Shown one piece after another: positions 8,406 to 16,507 of a stretch of DNA of 64,000 bases. Position 1 is the first letter of the stretch. Each line of letters starts with the position of its first letter. The position numbers and the translations under genes were made by a program. The stretch lies in the NCBI RefSeq assembly GCF_900129005.1, contig NZ_FQUN01000008.1, positions 1-64,000 of the forward strand. Reading direction: 5' to 3'. Source of the DNA: Leeuwenhoekiella marinoflava DSM 3653. GTDB taxonomy: Bacteria; Bacteroidota; Bacteroidia; Flavobacteriales; Flavobacteriaceae. Under the pieces are notes generated by a model. It ran no database searches. It was given only the letters and a program-made list of their open reading frames with translations, and had not been told where the DNA came from.

Positions 8406-8558
8406 CAGGGAGGCTTAGATTTATATGAATATTTGGTCAAGTATGAAACCATACCTGACGATTGTATTTTGAAAGATAAATTTTCCGAGTATTCTTTCAA
8501 AAAATTAATGAAGTCCATAGATAAAAAGCACGATGATTTAATGACTCAGGCTGTCTAG
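8406..8558 (+). pseudogene. Possible remnant reading frame between R gene and HNH gene
   Basis: An open frame of about 50 codons with protein-like composition (GGLDLYEYLVKYE, then FSEYSFKKLMKSIDKKHDDL) but no start codon near its beginning, opening right after a stop. It looks like the 3' end of a lost gene. No family is recognised. It may equally be chance. Confidence 0.25.
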
Positions 8559-8602
8559 TTTTAAATTGATAATAAATTTAGTGATACACTACCCCAAATT
8601 GA

Positions 8603-9334
8603 ATGGGTAAAAATACAAGAAATCAAATACAGACAGCCTTTGAGATTGCCAAGAAGGTATACTTGAACGAAGTGTCTGTCTCAGAAGGAGCTAATCAATT
8701 AGAACAAATCGGCTTAAAAAGAAGTTCTAGTCTTGATTATATTTATGCATATTCAAAAATGATGCAAGGCAAATTATATACACGAACAATAAACGCCTAT
8801 GCAACGAACTATTATCTTCATGAAATTTTCAAACAACAGGGAGCACAGGGTTTAAGATCAGCTTTACTTTCTCTTAAAGCACATATAGAGTATTACGAAA
8901 ATACCTCGGGTGCTTCAGTAATAAAAGGACGAGAAATTTATGATATGTACTTTAATTATATCAAAGATAACTTGGTTGCAACCGTATATCCTGATGAAGT
9001 CGAACTTAAAAAGGAGTATTCCGAAGGTCTAACTAGACAAGTCATTGTAAATAGTTATGAAAGAAATCAATTGGCCAGACAAGAGTGTATCGAACATTAT
9101 GGTTTCACCTGTCAGGTTTGTGATTTTAATTTTAAAAATGCGTATGGTGAATTAGGTCAGGATTTTATTCACGTACATCACGTGATAGATATTGCAACAA
9201 TTGGGAAAAAATACACTGTAGATCCAAAAAAAGACTTAATTCCTGTCTGTCCCAATTGTCATGCTATGCTACATAAGCGAAAGCCCGCCTATACAGTTTC
9301 AGAACTAAAAAACATTATGAGATCGGTAAATTAG
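8603..9334 (+). CDS. HNH endonuclease
   Basis: 243 residues. The C-terminal part is an HNH (beta-beta-alpha metal) nuclease with structural zinc ligands: CQVC (C170, C173) and CPNCH (C216, C219, H220), with the catalytic HVHHVID segment at 190-196. The N-terminal 140 residues are helical and unassigned (includes EGANQLEQIGLKRSSS) and may give specificity. HNH proteins of this shape are common as stand-alone or modification-dependent nucleases near RM systems, as here. Whether it cuts phage DNA, methylated DNA or acts in mobility is not readable. Confidence 0.85.
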   Translation: MGKNTRNQIQTAFEIAKKVYLNEVSVSEGANQLEQIGLKRSSSLDYIYAYSKMMQGKLYTRTINAYATNYYLHEIFKQQGAQGLRSALLSLKAHIEYYENTSGASVIKGREIYDMYFNYIKDNLVATVYPDEVELKKEYSEGLTRQVIVNSYERNQLARQECIEHYGFTCQVCDFNFKNAYGELGQDFIHVHHVIDIATIGKKYTVDPKKDLIPVCPNCHAMLHKRKPAYTVSELKNIMRSVN

Positions 9335-9364
9335 ATTACCTTTCCGGTTATTCTTTGACTACTA

Positions 9365-9580
9365 CTATACTCCGGGATCAATATCATTTTTTAAATGAGT
9401 TAAATAACTTTTAAGATGGCCATAGCGTTGCGAAGATAAAAATCCTTTGAGCAGCTGTAGTTTCTCTTCTGAGAATTTGAAAATCTTTACCTGCTCATTG
9501 AACATAAATAACCCCACACTGATTTTTTCCTGCAAATCAGCGCTTAAGGGTAGATATAGTATGCTAAAAAAAGACTTCAT
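9365..9580 (-). CDS. Short hypothetical protein, possibly truncated
   Basis: 71 residues: MKSFFSILYLPLSADLQEKI, then VGLFMFNEQVKIFKFSEEKL, then LLKGFLSSQRYGHLKSYL. The pattern (beta-rich start, SVGLFM, FSEEKLQLLKGFL) looks like the beginning of a longer protein that ends early, so this may be a broken gene. It converges with the HNH gene, 30 bp away. Family not recognised. Confidence 0.45.
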   Translation of the reverse strand: MKSFFSILYLPLSADLQEKISVGLFMFNEQVKIFKFSEEKLQLLKGFLSSQRYGHLKSYLTHLKNDIDPGV

Positions 9581-9681
9581 GAGTGTTCTTTAATGTGCTC
9601 TTGGATTAAGGTTCTAAAATGATTTGCACAAGCAGTATACCATTTTGGATTGAATGAGATATACTTGTTTCCAACAGTTCT

Positions 9682-9990
9682 CTACTCCATGTCCCTGGGA
9701 TAAAGCCCAATCACGTTAGTACAGAACTTATGAAGTCTGATAAATTGGAGCACATAATCACTATACGCGCAACTTTCATAAAGCGGGTTTAATTCCAAGC
9801 CGGCTATGGCCTGAGATCCATATTCCTGTTCAAAAACTTGAATCCATGCATTCCGTTTTGCAAAACAACGCAGTGTGTCAGGTTTCTGGTCGCTGGGTGC
9901 AAGCAAAAATGCATCAAATTGTACTTCCAGTTCTTCCCTCCGGGAGATTAATTGTGCTACATAATCCCGGTATCGCTCTTGATCTTCCAT
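9682..9990 (-). CDS. Hypothetical protein
   Basis: 102 residues, acidic, helical, no signal peptide and no recognised motif (MEDQERYRDYVAQLISRREE ... VIGLYPRDME). It lies 100 bp upstream of the 71-aa gene on the same strand, so the two may be co-transcribed. No function can be offered. Confidence 0.5.
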   Translation of the reverse strand: MEDQERYRDYVAQLISRREELEVQFDAFLLAPSDQKPDTLRCFAKRNAWIQVFEQEYGSQAIAGLELNPLYESCAYSDYVLQFIRLHKFCTNVIGLYPRDME

Positions 9991-10335
9991 AGTTTATAAT
10001 CGTTTTATGATAAAGGTATTGAAGATTAAAATCTAATTTTTAAGGAATTCCGTATTCTACGTGACTTTAACCAGAACTAAACCACTCAAAGCTTAGTGGG
10101 ATGCCTAAAAGCGGTTACCCTGTCGTTATTTCGGACTAATATGCCAGCCGTTTCGGTCTAACCGTGCCACCTGGCCCCAAATTACAAGGCAAATACTACC
10201 CATATTCCATAGCCTACACATCCCCCCTCCTGGTTGAGTTCCAGTTTACTTAGCGCATCGTTTAGAGATCATTCTAGGTGCTACTACCATCTAACCACAT
10301 TGAAACCGTATTCAACCACAAAATCTGTGGTAAAA

Positions 10336-10401
10336 TGTGGTTGGAGTGTGGTTGCACTGTGGTTGCACTGTGGTAGCAGTGTGGTAGCAGTGTGGTAGCA
10401 C
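10336..10401 (+). repeat. 11-bp minisatellite, six units
   Basis: Six head-to-tail 11-mers: TGTGGTTGGAG, TGTGGTTGCAC (twice), TGTGGTAGCAG (twice), TGTGGTAGCAC. Just before it, TTCAACCACA and TGTGGTAAAATGTGGTT give further partial units in both orientations. The array lies in a 650-bp gap (9991-10641) with no supported gene. Confidence 0.85.
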
Positions 10402-10641
10402 AACGACGATGCCTGCACGTAAACTGGCAGTTGCCGGGGAGCAAAATGGGCTTTATAATGAGGTGGATGGGTAGAAATCGCGTCGGGTTACAAACTGTGT
10501 TTATTGCTCTATTTTGGTATAAAATCTAAACTGGGGCTCACCTATAAGGTATTGACCATTAGTAATAAAACGTGCTGATTACCTGCCAATAGCTTTGATA
10601 AACGAGTATATTTGGGTTGATATAACAAGTTGGCAAACATT

Positions 10642-11109
10642 ATGAAGACGACAATAACGACATTAATTCTACTACTGACAATTTCAATCAAATCATTGGC
10701 TTGTGAATGTCCTGAATATGAGCTAAAAGAGTTGGACAACGAAAGCTACGAATGGAGTGATTTAGTAGTAATTGGAAACGTAATAAAGACAGGGACGAAT
10801 TATCAAATTGAAGTAACTGAAACTCTGAAAGGAAAAATCGAGACCGAAATAATTTATGGTACAATCACGACAGAAGACGGAGTATTTGATGGGTCTTCAT
10901 TTTTCCCAGACAACAAAGGAGAATACTTATTCTATCTCAAACGGACAATGAAAAATGAAAAAGCATTCTATTTGTATTCGCAGTGTTTGGGAACAAGACC
11001 TTTGAATCTTGAGTCCTATCCAATTCCACTAAGAACGGACAAGAGTAAACCTGAATTGATTGCAGAAACTGAAAGTTGGATAGACGAATTAAGAAAAAGG
11101 AAAAAATAA
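10642..11109 (+). CDS. Secreted TIMP/netrin-like (CxC) protein
   Basis: 155 residues. A signal peptide (TTITTLILLLTISIKSLA) is followed at once by CECPEYELKE, so cleavage would leave an N-terminal Cys-x-Cys. That arrangement, with SDLVVIGNVIKTG, a YQIEVTETLKGK strand and a late cysteine (YSQCLGTRPL), matches the bacterial TIMP/netrin-like fold, whose animal members inhibit metalloproteases through the N-terminal Cys. A lipobox reading (SLAC) is less likely. The ATG at 10642 is chosen because the signal peptide starts there. Lone gene; GTTGGCAAACA precedes it, similar to the box before the AraC remnant. Role unknown. Confidence 0.7.
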   Translation: MKTTITTLILLLTISIKSLACECPEYELKELDNESYEWSDLVVIGNVIKTGTNYQIEVTETLKGKIETEIIYGTITTEDGVFDGSSFFPDNKGEYLFYLKRTMKNEKAFYLYSQCLGTRPLNLESYPIPLRTDKSKPELIAETESWIDELRKRKK

Positions 11110-11120
11110 CGATTTGCCAG

Positions 11121-11160
11121 TCGAGTAGGTAAAGGGGAGTTTCACCCCTAAACCGCTCTC
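11121..11160 (-). other. Possible group II intron 3'-end remnant
   Basis: Read on the minus strand: GAGAGCGGTTTAGGGGTGAA, then ACTCCCCTTTACCTACTCGA. This resembles the last stem (domain VI) and 3' end of bacterial group II introns. The preceding sequence does not give the GAGCCGTA...TACGGTTC domain V, so only a fragment could remain. It follows the TIMP-like gene by 12 bp. The rest of 11110-11368 holds no gene. Confidence 0.35.
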
Positions 11161-11368
11161 AGGTAGGGTCGAATCAGTGATGGGGAGATTTATTGAAACG
11201 AATTCAACTTTTTTATTATACTACTTATTTACAATGTGCTAAATGAAAAACACTCATAACAGACGTTACTTAACGTCTCATCCCTCTATTTTTTCTTAGC
11301 TGCTCATTTATAAGAGAAGCATTAATATTCCTTAGGATATTAGTATTTTTCCTCAAAAAAATCATTTC

Positions 11369-13042
11369 ATGAATAAAAAAATACTTTTTTCATCTACTAA
11401 GATGTTTACCTTTTTAAGTCTTATCTCGCTCGTTTTCCTGCTCTCGAAATGTTCAAGTGATGATAGCTCAAATCTGAGTCCAGAGGTAACTGCTAATATC
11501 CCAGAAATTACAACTAATATCGTTGATGATTCTTCTGATTTCAAAATGTTACATAAGGATTTTGATTTTGTGTCAAAAAACAATTTGCTGATAAAAGGAA
11601 TGAAACGTGTTTTAAAAAAGCAAAGAGATAATGGCTCTAAAAAATCTAGCAGTTTTTCCATTTTTACCGATAGAGTAACCTATGTTTCGTCTTCTAAAAA
11701 ACGAACCGAGTCTTATACATTTTATATAGAACGAGAAGGTGTAAGCAATAAGTATATTGCAGAAAATCTTATCCTCTCAAGGCATCTTGATAGTACATAT
11801 TATAGAGTTTACCTCGTTAAATATTTTTTTAAAAAGGGAATGTTTGATGATAGTCAACAATTTGAAATGGTTGGTTATGAGGAAATAGAGACTCCTGAAA
11901 TACCAAGTATTAATAAGCTCTGTAATAATGGAAGAGAGTATGTGATCGAAGAGATTGAACATGATTGTTACTCGGGTGCACATTCTGGGGAAGGTGAATA
12001 TTATGATTGTGATAGAAAAGGTGCTGGCCCATACTCCACGTACATAATTCGTCTCATTGAGGATGGTAATTGCGGAGGAGGAGGAGCTGGTCCTGGTCCT
12101 GGTCCTGGGGGTTCAGGAACAAGCGGTCCTGGTGGCGGTGGAAACGGAGATGGGGACGGATCAGTTGATACAGGTATATCATTACCCCCTCCTTGTCAAA
12201 CCGAGGACTGCGAGGAAGTTATTCTGGCTAATGAGATAAATGATCTTTTAGATAGTGCTCTTTCTTATGATGAACTATTATGGCTAGACGAAAATACTAC
12301 AGATGCAGAAGCTATAAAAGATTTTTTGGAGTCTTATCCTCATTCTGGCGATGCTAAGACATTTGCTAAAGAAGCAACTGCAGCAATGACTTATAACTTC
12401 TCGGATACAGTGTATGAATTACCAAATATCTTTGATTATAAGTCTCGAATAAGAAGAATGACTAAGTTTTTGAGGCTTTTTGGTGATCCTGATGATGAAA
12501 TCATTGCTGCCTATGTAGAAAGTTTGCTGTCCGAGTTTGATACAATGAACATAGGTGAAGTTCATGATATATATAAACTTGTCGTGGATCAGCAAAATAA
12601 CCTTATAAGAAAATATTTTAGGGCCGTCACCATACCCCTTGCCGAGGCTGCACTACCTTTCATAGAGTATGCTCTGGTCGAAACCTCATTAGGTGTTGCT
12701 ATTCCATTGTTAAGTAGAATACCTTTAGAACTTATTTTAATAAATGATAGACTTACGGAATTAATTTTGGTGTTTTCTAAACTTGGAGTACAGGGTAATC
12801 AAGTAAATGTGAGAATAATTTCAACGTCTTCCCCAGTTGCTAAAGCTCAAGCATTTTTTACTTCTTTAACTAAAAATGCTATTGAAGTCGTAGAAGTAGC
12901 TCCAGGTGTTCAAAGAGCAGCTATGGGCAATGGTAATTTTATAACATTCAGGACTGTTTCATCTTCTGGTTTTCCTGCGACAATTGATTTAAATTTTCCT
13001 CTAATGTTCGATGAGATAAAAGTTATAAAATTTTCTTTATGA
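11369..13042 (+). CDS. Lipoprotein polymorphic toxin candidate
   Basis: 557 residues. A signal peptide ends in LLSKCSSDDSS, a lipobox-like Cys followed by the acidic tag that sends Bacteroidota lipoproteins to the cell surface. Next come a Cys-containing N-domain to ~235, a Gly/Pro linker (residues ~236-265), a helical middle with a hydrophobic stretch (AALPFIEYALVETSLGVAIP) and a compact C-terminal domain (~490-557) with AQAFFTSLTKNA, NGNFITFRTVSSSGFPATID and a closing IKFSL. That tail resembles toxin domains found at the ends of polymorphic toxins. The overlapping downstream gene fits an immunity protein. Toxin activity is inferred; the N-domain family is not recognised. Confidence 0.65.
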   Translation: MNKKILFSSTKMFTFLSLISLVFLLSKCSSDDSSNLSPEVTANIPEITTNIVDDSSDFKMLHKDFDFVSKNNLLIKGMKRVLKKQRDNGSKKSSSFSIFTDRVTYVSSSKKRTESYTFYIEREGVSNKYIAENLILSRHLDSTYYRVYLVKYFFKKGMFDDSQQFEMVGYEEIETPEIPSINKLCNNGREYVIEEIEHDCYSGAHSGEGEYYDCDRKGAGPYSTYIIRLIEDGNCGGGGAGPGPGPGGSGTSGPGGGGNGDGDGSVDTGISLPPPCQTEDCEEVILANEINDLLDSALSYDELLWLDENTTDAEAIKDFLESYPHSGDAKTFAKEATAAMTYNFSDTVYELPNIFDYKSRIRRMTKFLRLFGDPDDEIIAAYVESLLSEFDTMNIGEVHDIYKLVVDQQNNLIRKYFRAVTIPLAEAALPFIEYALVETSLGVAIPLLSRIPLELILINDRLTELILVFSKLGVQGNQVNVRIISTSSPVAKAQAFFTSLTKNAIEVVEVAPGVQRAAMGNGNFITFRTVSSSGFPATIDLNFPLMFDEIKVIKFSL

Positions 13043-13482
13043 ATAGAAAGGAATTATTTCAGCCTCATAATATGAATTTATTATGCCCACATTCATTTGA
13101 ATATTTACATGAACTTCTAGGAATGCTAGGATATTCTTCAAAGCAATATCATTTACAGGAAGCTAGAGAAAAAGTTTTTGACACTTTAGAAATATTGTTT
13201 GATTTAGAGATATTAAACATCTATGATTGGGTGAAAAAACCTGACTTGAACAATAAAAAAATACCCGTCAAAAAAATTTTACAGGAAATAGATACCCTAT
13301 GGGATATCAATTCAGAATTTGATCATTTTTACGATTTTTTGATTTTTGGTAACGAAAATTGGTATGTAGAACAACTTATAAAATTAGGTTTAACTCATAC
13401 AACTAACTGGCTGTTATTTGTTAAATATGAAATAGGCGATTTAGAAAATTGGATTGAAGAAAATAGACCTAGAATTAGATGA
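13039..13482 (+). CDS. Candidate immunity protein for the upstream toxin
   Basis: 147 residues, no signal peptide, acidic and helical (LHELLGMLGYSSKQYHLQEA; LWDINSEFDHFYDFLIFGNE). The start codon overlaps the toxin stop by 4 bp (ATGA at 13039), so the two are translated as a pair. Small cytosolic acidic proteins in this position are typical immunity partners. No specific immunity family is recognised, so the call rests on context. Confidence 0.55.
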   Translation: MNRKELFQPHNMNLLCPHSFEYLHELLGMLGYSSKQYHLQEAREKVFDTLEILFDLEILNIYDWVKKPDLNNKKIPVKKILQEIDTLWDINSEFDHFYDFLIFGNENWYVEQLIKLGLTHTTNWLLFVKYEIGDLENWIEENRPRIR

Positions 13483-13565
13483 GCATCTATTTAATCTATC
13501 TTGACATTTATGGACAAACTGTTTTTCGCTTAAATGCAGATTTAATATTAGAAAAATAATTGATT

Positions 13566-13961
13566 ATGAAATTCACTATTATTATTTGTTGTTTATTTTT
13601 TCATTTTATCCCATCTAATATTCAATCAGATAAGATAAAAGCTATTCAGGTTATATTGAATTTCGAGGAATTTAATAATTATTTGCATCCTGAAATAAAA
13701 GAAAGATCTCCTTATATTTTATTGAAAAATAAATACTTTAGTGAGAATTCAAAGATCTACATTAATAGTAAACAGGTTTTATTCAAGAACAAAATTGATA
13801 TTAAGGATAGGAATTATTTAGAAATTAAAAACTTTGATTGCCAAGGTGATAATATCTATTTTTCGATTTTTTATTCTATTGAAAATATTGAATTTAAAGG
13901 ATGTTTGACTCTCAGGGAAGACAAATGGTTAATTAATAATTATGATATAATAGTCTATTAA
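13566..13961 (+). CDS. Small secreted hypothetical protein
   Basis: 131 residues beginning MKFTIIICCLFFHFIPSNIQ, a likely signal peptide; the mature part is lysine- and isoleucine-rich with mostly beta character (KIYINSKQVLFKNKIDIKD; NIEFKGCLTLREDKWLINNY). The fold recalls small NTF2-like or periplasmic domains, but no family is recognised. The ATG at 13566 is preferred over a TTG at 13560. It ends 80 bp before the right direct repeat. Confidence 0.55.
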   Translation: MKFTIIICCLFFHFIPSNIQSDKIKAIQVILNFEEFNNYLHPEIKERSPYILLKNKYFSENSKIYINSKQVLFKNKIDIKDRNYLEIKNFDCQGDNIYFSIFYSIENIEFKGCLTLREDKWLINNYDIIVY

Positions 13962-14040
13962 ATTCTCAACTTAGAGAATAGTCTTTAATTGTAATCACAT
14001 TGCAACGCTTTTTAAGAGAGTGTAATTTGAAATCTGTCTG

Positions 14041-14152
14041 AAAAATTCCATTTTAAACATCCCCAGAACTCCATTCACCCACGTTTCACCCGGGGATAGA
14101 GCATAGCAAAAGCAGGGTAACGGTATACTAACGCTATGGGAACGGCAAGGAT
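14041..14152 (+). repeat. Direct repeat, right copy, flanking the defence block
   Basis: Same orientation as 4620-4742. It lacks one TTCACCCAAGG-type unit and differs by one substitution (GGGGATAGAGC for GGGGATAAAGC). The identity ends sharply at AAGGAT on the right and at AAAAATTCC on the left. Confidence 0.85.
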
Positions 14153-14172
14153 GCCCTTCTATTTATGTGCAT

Positions 14173-14475
14173 TTAATGAGTTCTCGTTCTTTTAGATAAG
14201 GGCACAGAAATCTTAATTTCTTCCATCAGCTTTTCAAGCTTAGCGTGTATATAGAAAAGATCTTCATTTTCGTGTAGATATTCTCCTATATCCCAAAAGA
14301 AATGACGAAGCTCCACTACATTTCTTAAAAATGGCATTCTTGATACGCCATCAAGATTCTCAATTAAAATTAACTGACGATGCAGTTTCAGTAATTTGTC
14401 AAGAACCTCTTCACGAAATTCATCGTGAAAAGGTAGCTCCTCGTATAAATCGTATTCTTCCCAATTCATAACCAT
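14173..14475 (-). CDS. Hypothetical protein
   Basis: 100 residues, acidic N-terminus and helical throughout (MNWEEYDLYEELPFHDEFRE; LLKLHRQLILIENLDGVSRM; HENEDLFYIHAKLEKLMEEI). The start is at 14475 or two codons later at 14469. No domain is recognised. It stands alone just outside the right direct repeat. Confidence 0.5.
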   Translation of the reverse strand: MVMNWEEYDLYEELPFHDEFREEVLDKLLKLHRQLILIENLDGVSRMPFLRNVVELRHFFWDIGEYLHENEDLFYIHAKLEKLMEEIKISVPLSKRTRTH

Positions 14476-14644
14476 CTGAATTTAAATGATTAACAAATAT
14501 ACAGAATTGTTTTAAGTTCATTAACTCTTTTATAACAAGAGTATTTACAAGGTATGCAGCCGACTAAAAACCTGGCACGACGGAGAAAACTGGCAAATTA
14601 GAGCGCTTCCAGACACATCCAATTAAAAACTAGGATTGAAACTT

Positions 14645-14672
14645 CTCCCCTCCTTGGGAGGGGTTGGGGGAG
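14645..14672. repeat. REP-like GC-rich inverted repeat
   Basis: CTCCCCTCCTTGGGAGGGG followed by TTGGGGGAGG forms a short strong hairpin of the kind scattered between genes in many bacteria. Reading frames through it (giving PQPLPRRGE) are artefacts of the repeat. The remainder of 14476-14831 shows no gene. Confidence 0.55.
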
Positions 14673-14831
14673 GATTCCCTTCCAGACGTATCGGGCTATT
14701 TTGCAGTGATGCTGCCAACTCACTTCAAATTTGGGGTAGAATAAGGGACAATCATATAAACTTTCTCCACAAAGACTTCTACCCATTTAGTAATTAACCA
14801 GTTGAGAGGTCACAAAAGCTTGAAAAGTGTT

Positions 14832-16313
14832 TTATAAATCAATAAAAAAAGTTTTCATACGCTGCTGTAAAAGGCTGTCATCCTGTTTATGACTATCAAA
14901 TTCATTAGTCACGGGATTGTAGGTGTACTCAGAAGCCCACTCCCTCTGATTTTTAATAATTTCTTTTAGTGCATCTATTATATAAATCACCTCTGCATCG
15001 GTCATAATAGGATGTAGGGAAACACGAATCCAGCCCGGTTTATCGGTGAGTTTCTGGTTTTCTATATTTCTCATCAAGACTTTTGACTCTTCGGGCTTTA
15101 TCTGAAAAAGGTAATGGGCCAAACTGCTTGCACAGGACCAACCGCCACGGGTTTGTATTCCAAAGCGGTCGTTAAGCAAACGCACCACGAGATTGTAGTG
15201 CAATCCGGTTATATTAAAAGAAACGCAACCTATACGGTCATCATTTCGGTTACACAGCAATTCAACTTCTGGTAAATCAGAAACCTGATTGTAAAATAAC
15301 TCCAGCAGTTCGTGCTCGCGTGCTTTCATCTTTTCAGGATTCATTTGTTCTTTAAGTTTTATACACAAAGCGGTACGAATGACTTGTAAGATTCCTGGAG
15401 TACCACCGTCTTCACGGGTTTCTAAAGCTGCGTGATACCCATATTCACCCCACGGATTGGTCCATTTTACATTACCCCCACCCGGGGTATCGGGAATGGT
15501 ATTTTTGTGTAGCTTTTTATCGTAAACCAAAACACCACAGGTCCCCGGACCTCCTAGAAATTTATGGGGTGAAAAGAAAATCGCATCTAGTTGCTGATCC
15601 GGATTCTCTGGGTGCATATTCATAGTTTCATAAGGTGCCGAAGCCGCAAAATCTACGAAGCAGAGTCCGTTGTATTGGTGCATAAGCGCTGCAAGCTTGT
15701 AAAAAGGTGTAATAGCCCCGGTTACATTAGAGCATCCCGTAAACGAACCGATTTTTACGTTCCGGTCAGCATATTTTTTAAGTTGGTTCTCAAGGATTTT
15801 AGGACAGACCTGCAACTGCTCATTAGGCTCCAGAAGTACCACATCAACATCTAGAGACATCCAGGATACCTGATTAGAATGGTGCTCCATATGGCTGATA
15901 AAAACCACAGGGCGCTCTGCAGAAGCTGATATAGAGCCTTTAGGTCTTAACCCCATAATACGATGCAACTTAGCCAGGGCACCCGTCATCCCCGTTCCGG
16001 TAGTGATCAACACATCATCGCTTCCTGCATTTACGTGCTGCTTAATGATCGTTCGTGCCTCGTGATACGCATAGGTAGAAGCTTTACCGCTCTCACTGGA
16101 AAACGAATGCGTATTGGCCATTAACGGACCTATTTTTTTACAGATAATAGCTTCTATAGGTTGGTATAACCTTCCGCTGGCGATCCAATCTGCATAGAGC
16201 AAATTTTGGGTCCCATAGACCGATTCAAACTGATGATTCACCCCAATGGTATTTTTTCGGTAATACTCAAAATAGGTTTCCAGACTGGTTGTGGTTTGTT
16301 CTTGTGTATTCAT
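14832..16313 (-). CDS. Class V aminotransferase-fold PLP enzyme, cysteine-desulfurase-like
   Basis: 493 residues, longer than SufS/IscS (about 400). Features: EHHSN with His145 stacking on PLP, DFAASAPYE with Asp221, and SPHKFLGGPGTCG with Lys251 as Schiff-base lysine. RGGWSCASSLAHYL near residue 390 places a cysteine where SufS-type desulfurases keep their catalytic one. Cysteine desulfuration is therefore possible, but relatives act on other substrates. The N-terminal and C-terminal extensions are unassigned. It is last in the leftward locus, separated from the M16 gene by 194 bp and a terminator, so it may have its own promoter. Confidence 0.8.
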   Translation of the reverse strand: MNTQEQTTTSLETYFEYYRKNTIGVNHQFESVYGTQNLLYADWIASGRLYQPIEAIICKKIGPLMANTHSFSSESGKASTYAYHEARTIIKQHVNAGSDDVLITTGTGMTGALAKLHRIMGLRPKGSISASAERPVVFISHMEHHSNQVSWMSLDVDVVLLEPNEQLQVCPKILENQLKKYADRNVKIGSFTGCSNVTGAITPFYKLAALMHQYNGLCFVDFAASAPYETMNMHPENPDQQLDAIFFSPHKFLGGPGTCGVLVYDKKLHKNTIPDTPGGGNVKWTNPWGEYGYHAALETREDGGTPGILQVIRTALCIKLKEQMNPEKMKAREHELLELFYNQVSDLPEVELLCNRNDDRIGCVSFNITGLHYNLVVRLLNDRFGIQTRGGWSCASSLAHYLFQIKPEESKVLMRNIENQKLTDKPGWIRVSLHPIMTDAEVIYIIDALKEIIKNQREWASEYTYNPVTNEFDSHKQDDSLLQQRMKTFFIDL

Positions 16314-16365
16314 AGATAAATTTTCGAGAAAGCCTTCCTTAAAAGTTTTTCCTGTAGTACATTAA

Positions 16366-16394
16366 AAGGGCCTAAATTTATGATTTAGACCCTT
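16366..16394 (-). terminator. Terminator after the DsbD-M16 operon
   Basis: A 12-bp stem with one mismatch (AAGGGCCTAAAT / ATTTAGACCCTT, plus strand) and loop TTATG, followed on the minus strand by CCCTTTTAAT. It lies between the M16 stop (16508) and the PLP-enzyme start (16313). Confidence 0.6.
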
Positions 16395-16507
16395 CAACTT
16401 AAATCAACACAAATTAAAAGTCTTTATTTAAAGGCTAATTCAAATAAATAAAATCAATGATATGCTGCTTTTCTCTAAACAAAAAAAGGTTTTAAGCCAA
16501 TACTGTA

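Noticed and set aside
10336-10401. CRISPR array
   Set aside because: The 11-bp units are joined directly with no spacers and no cas genes are present.
14598-14786. 62-codon minus-strand frame
   Set aside because: It runs through the GC-rich inverted repeat and reads PQPLPRRGE, a known artefact of that repeat type.
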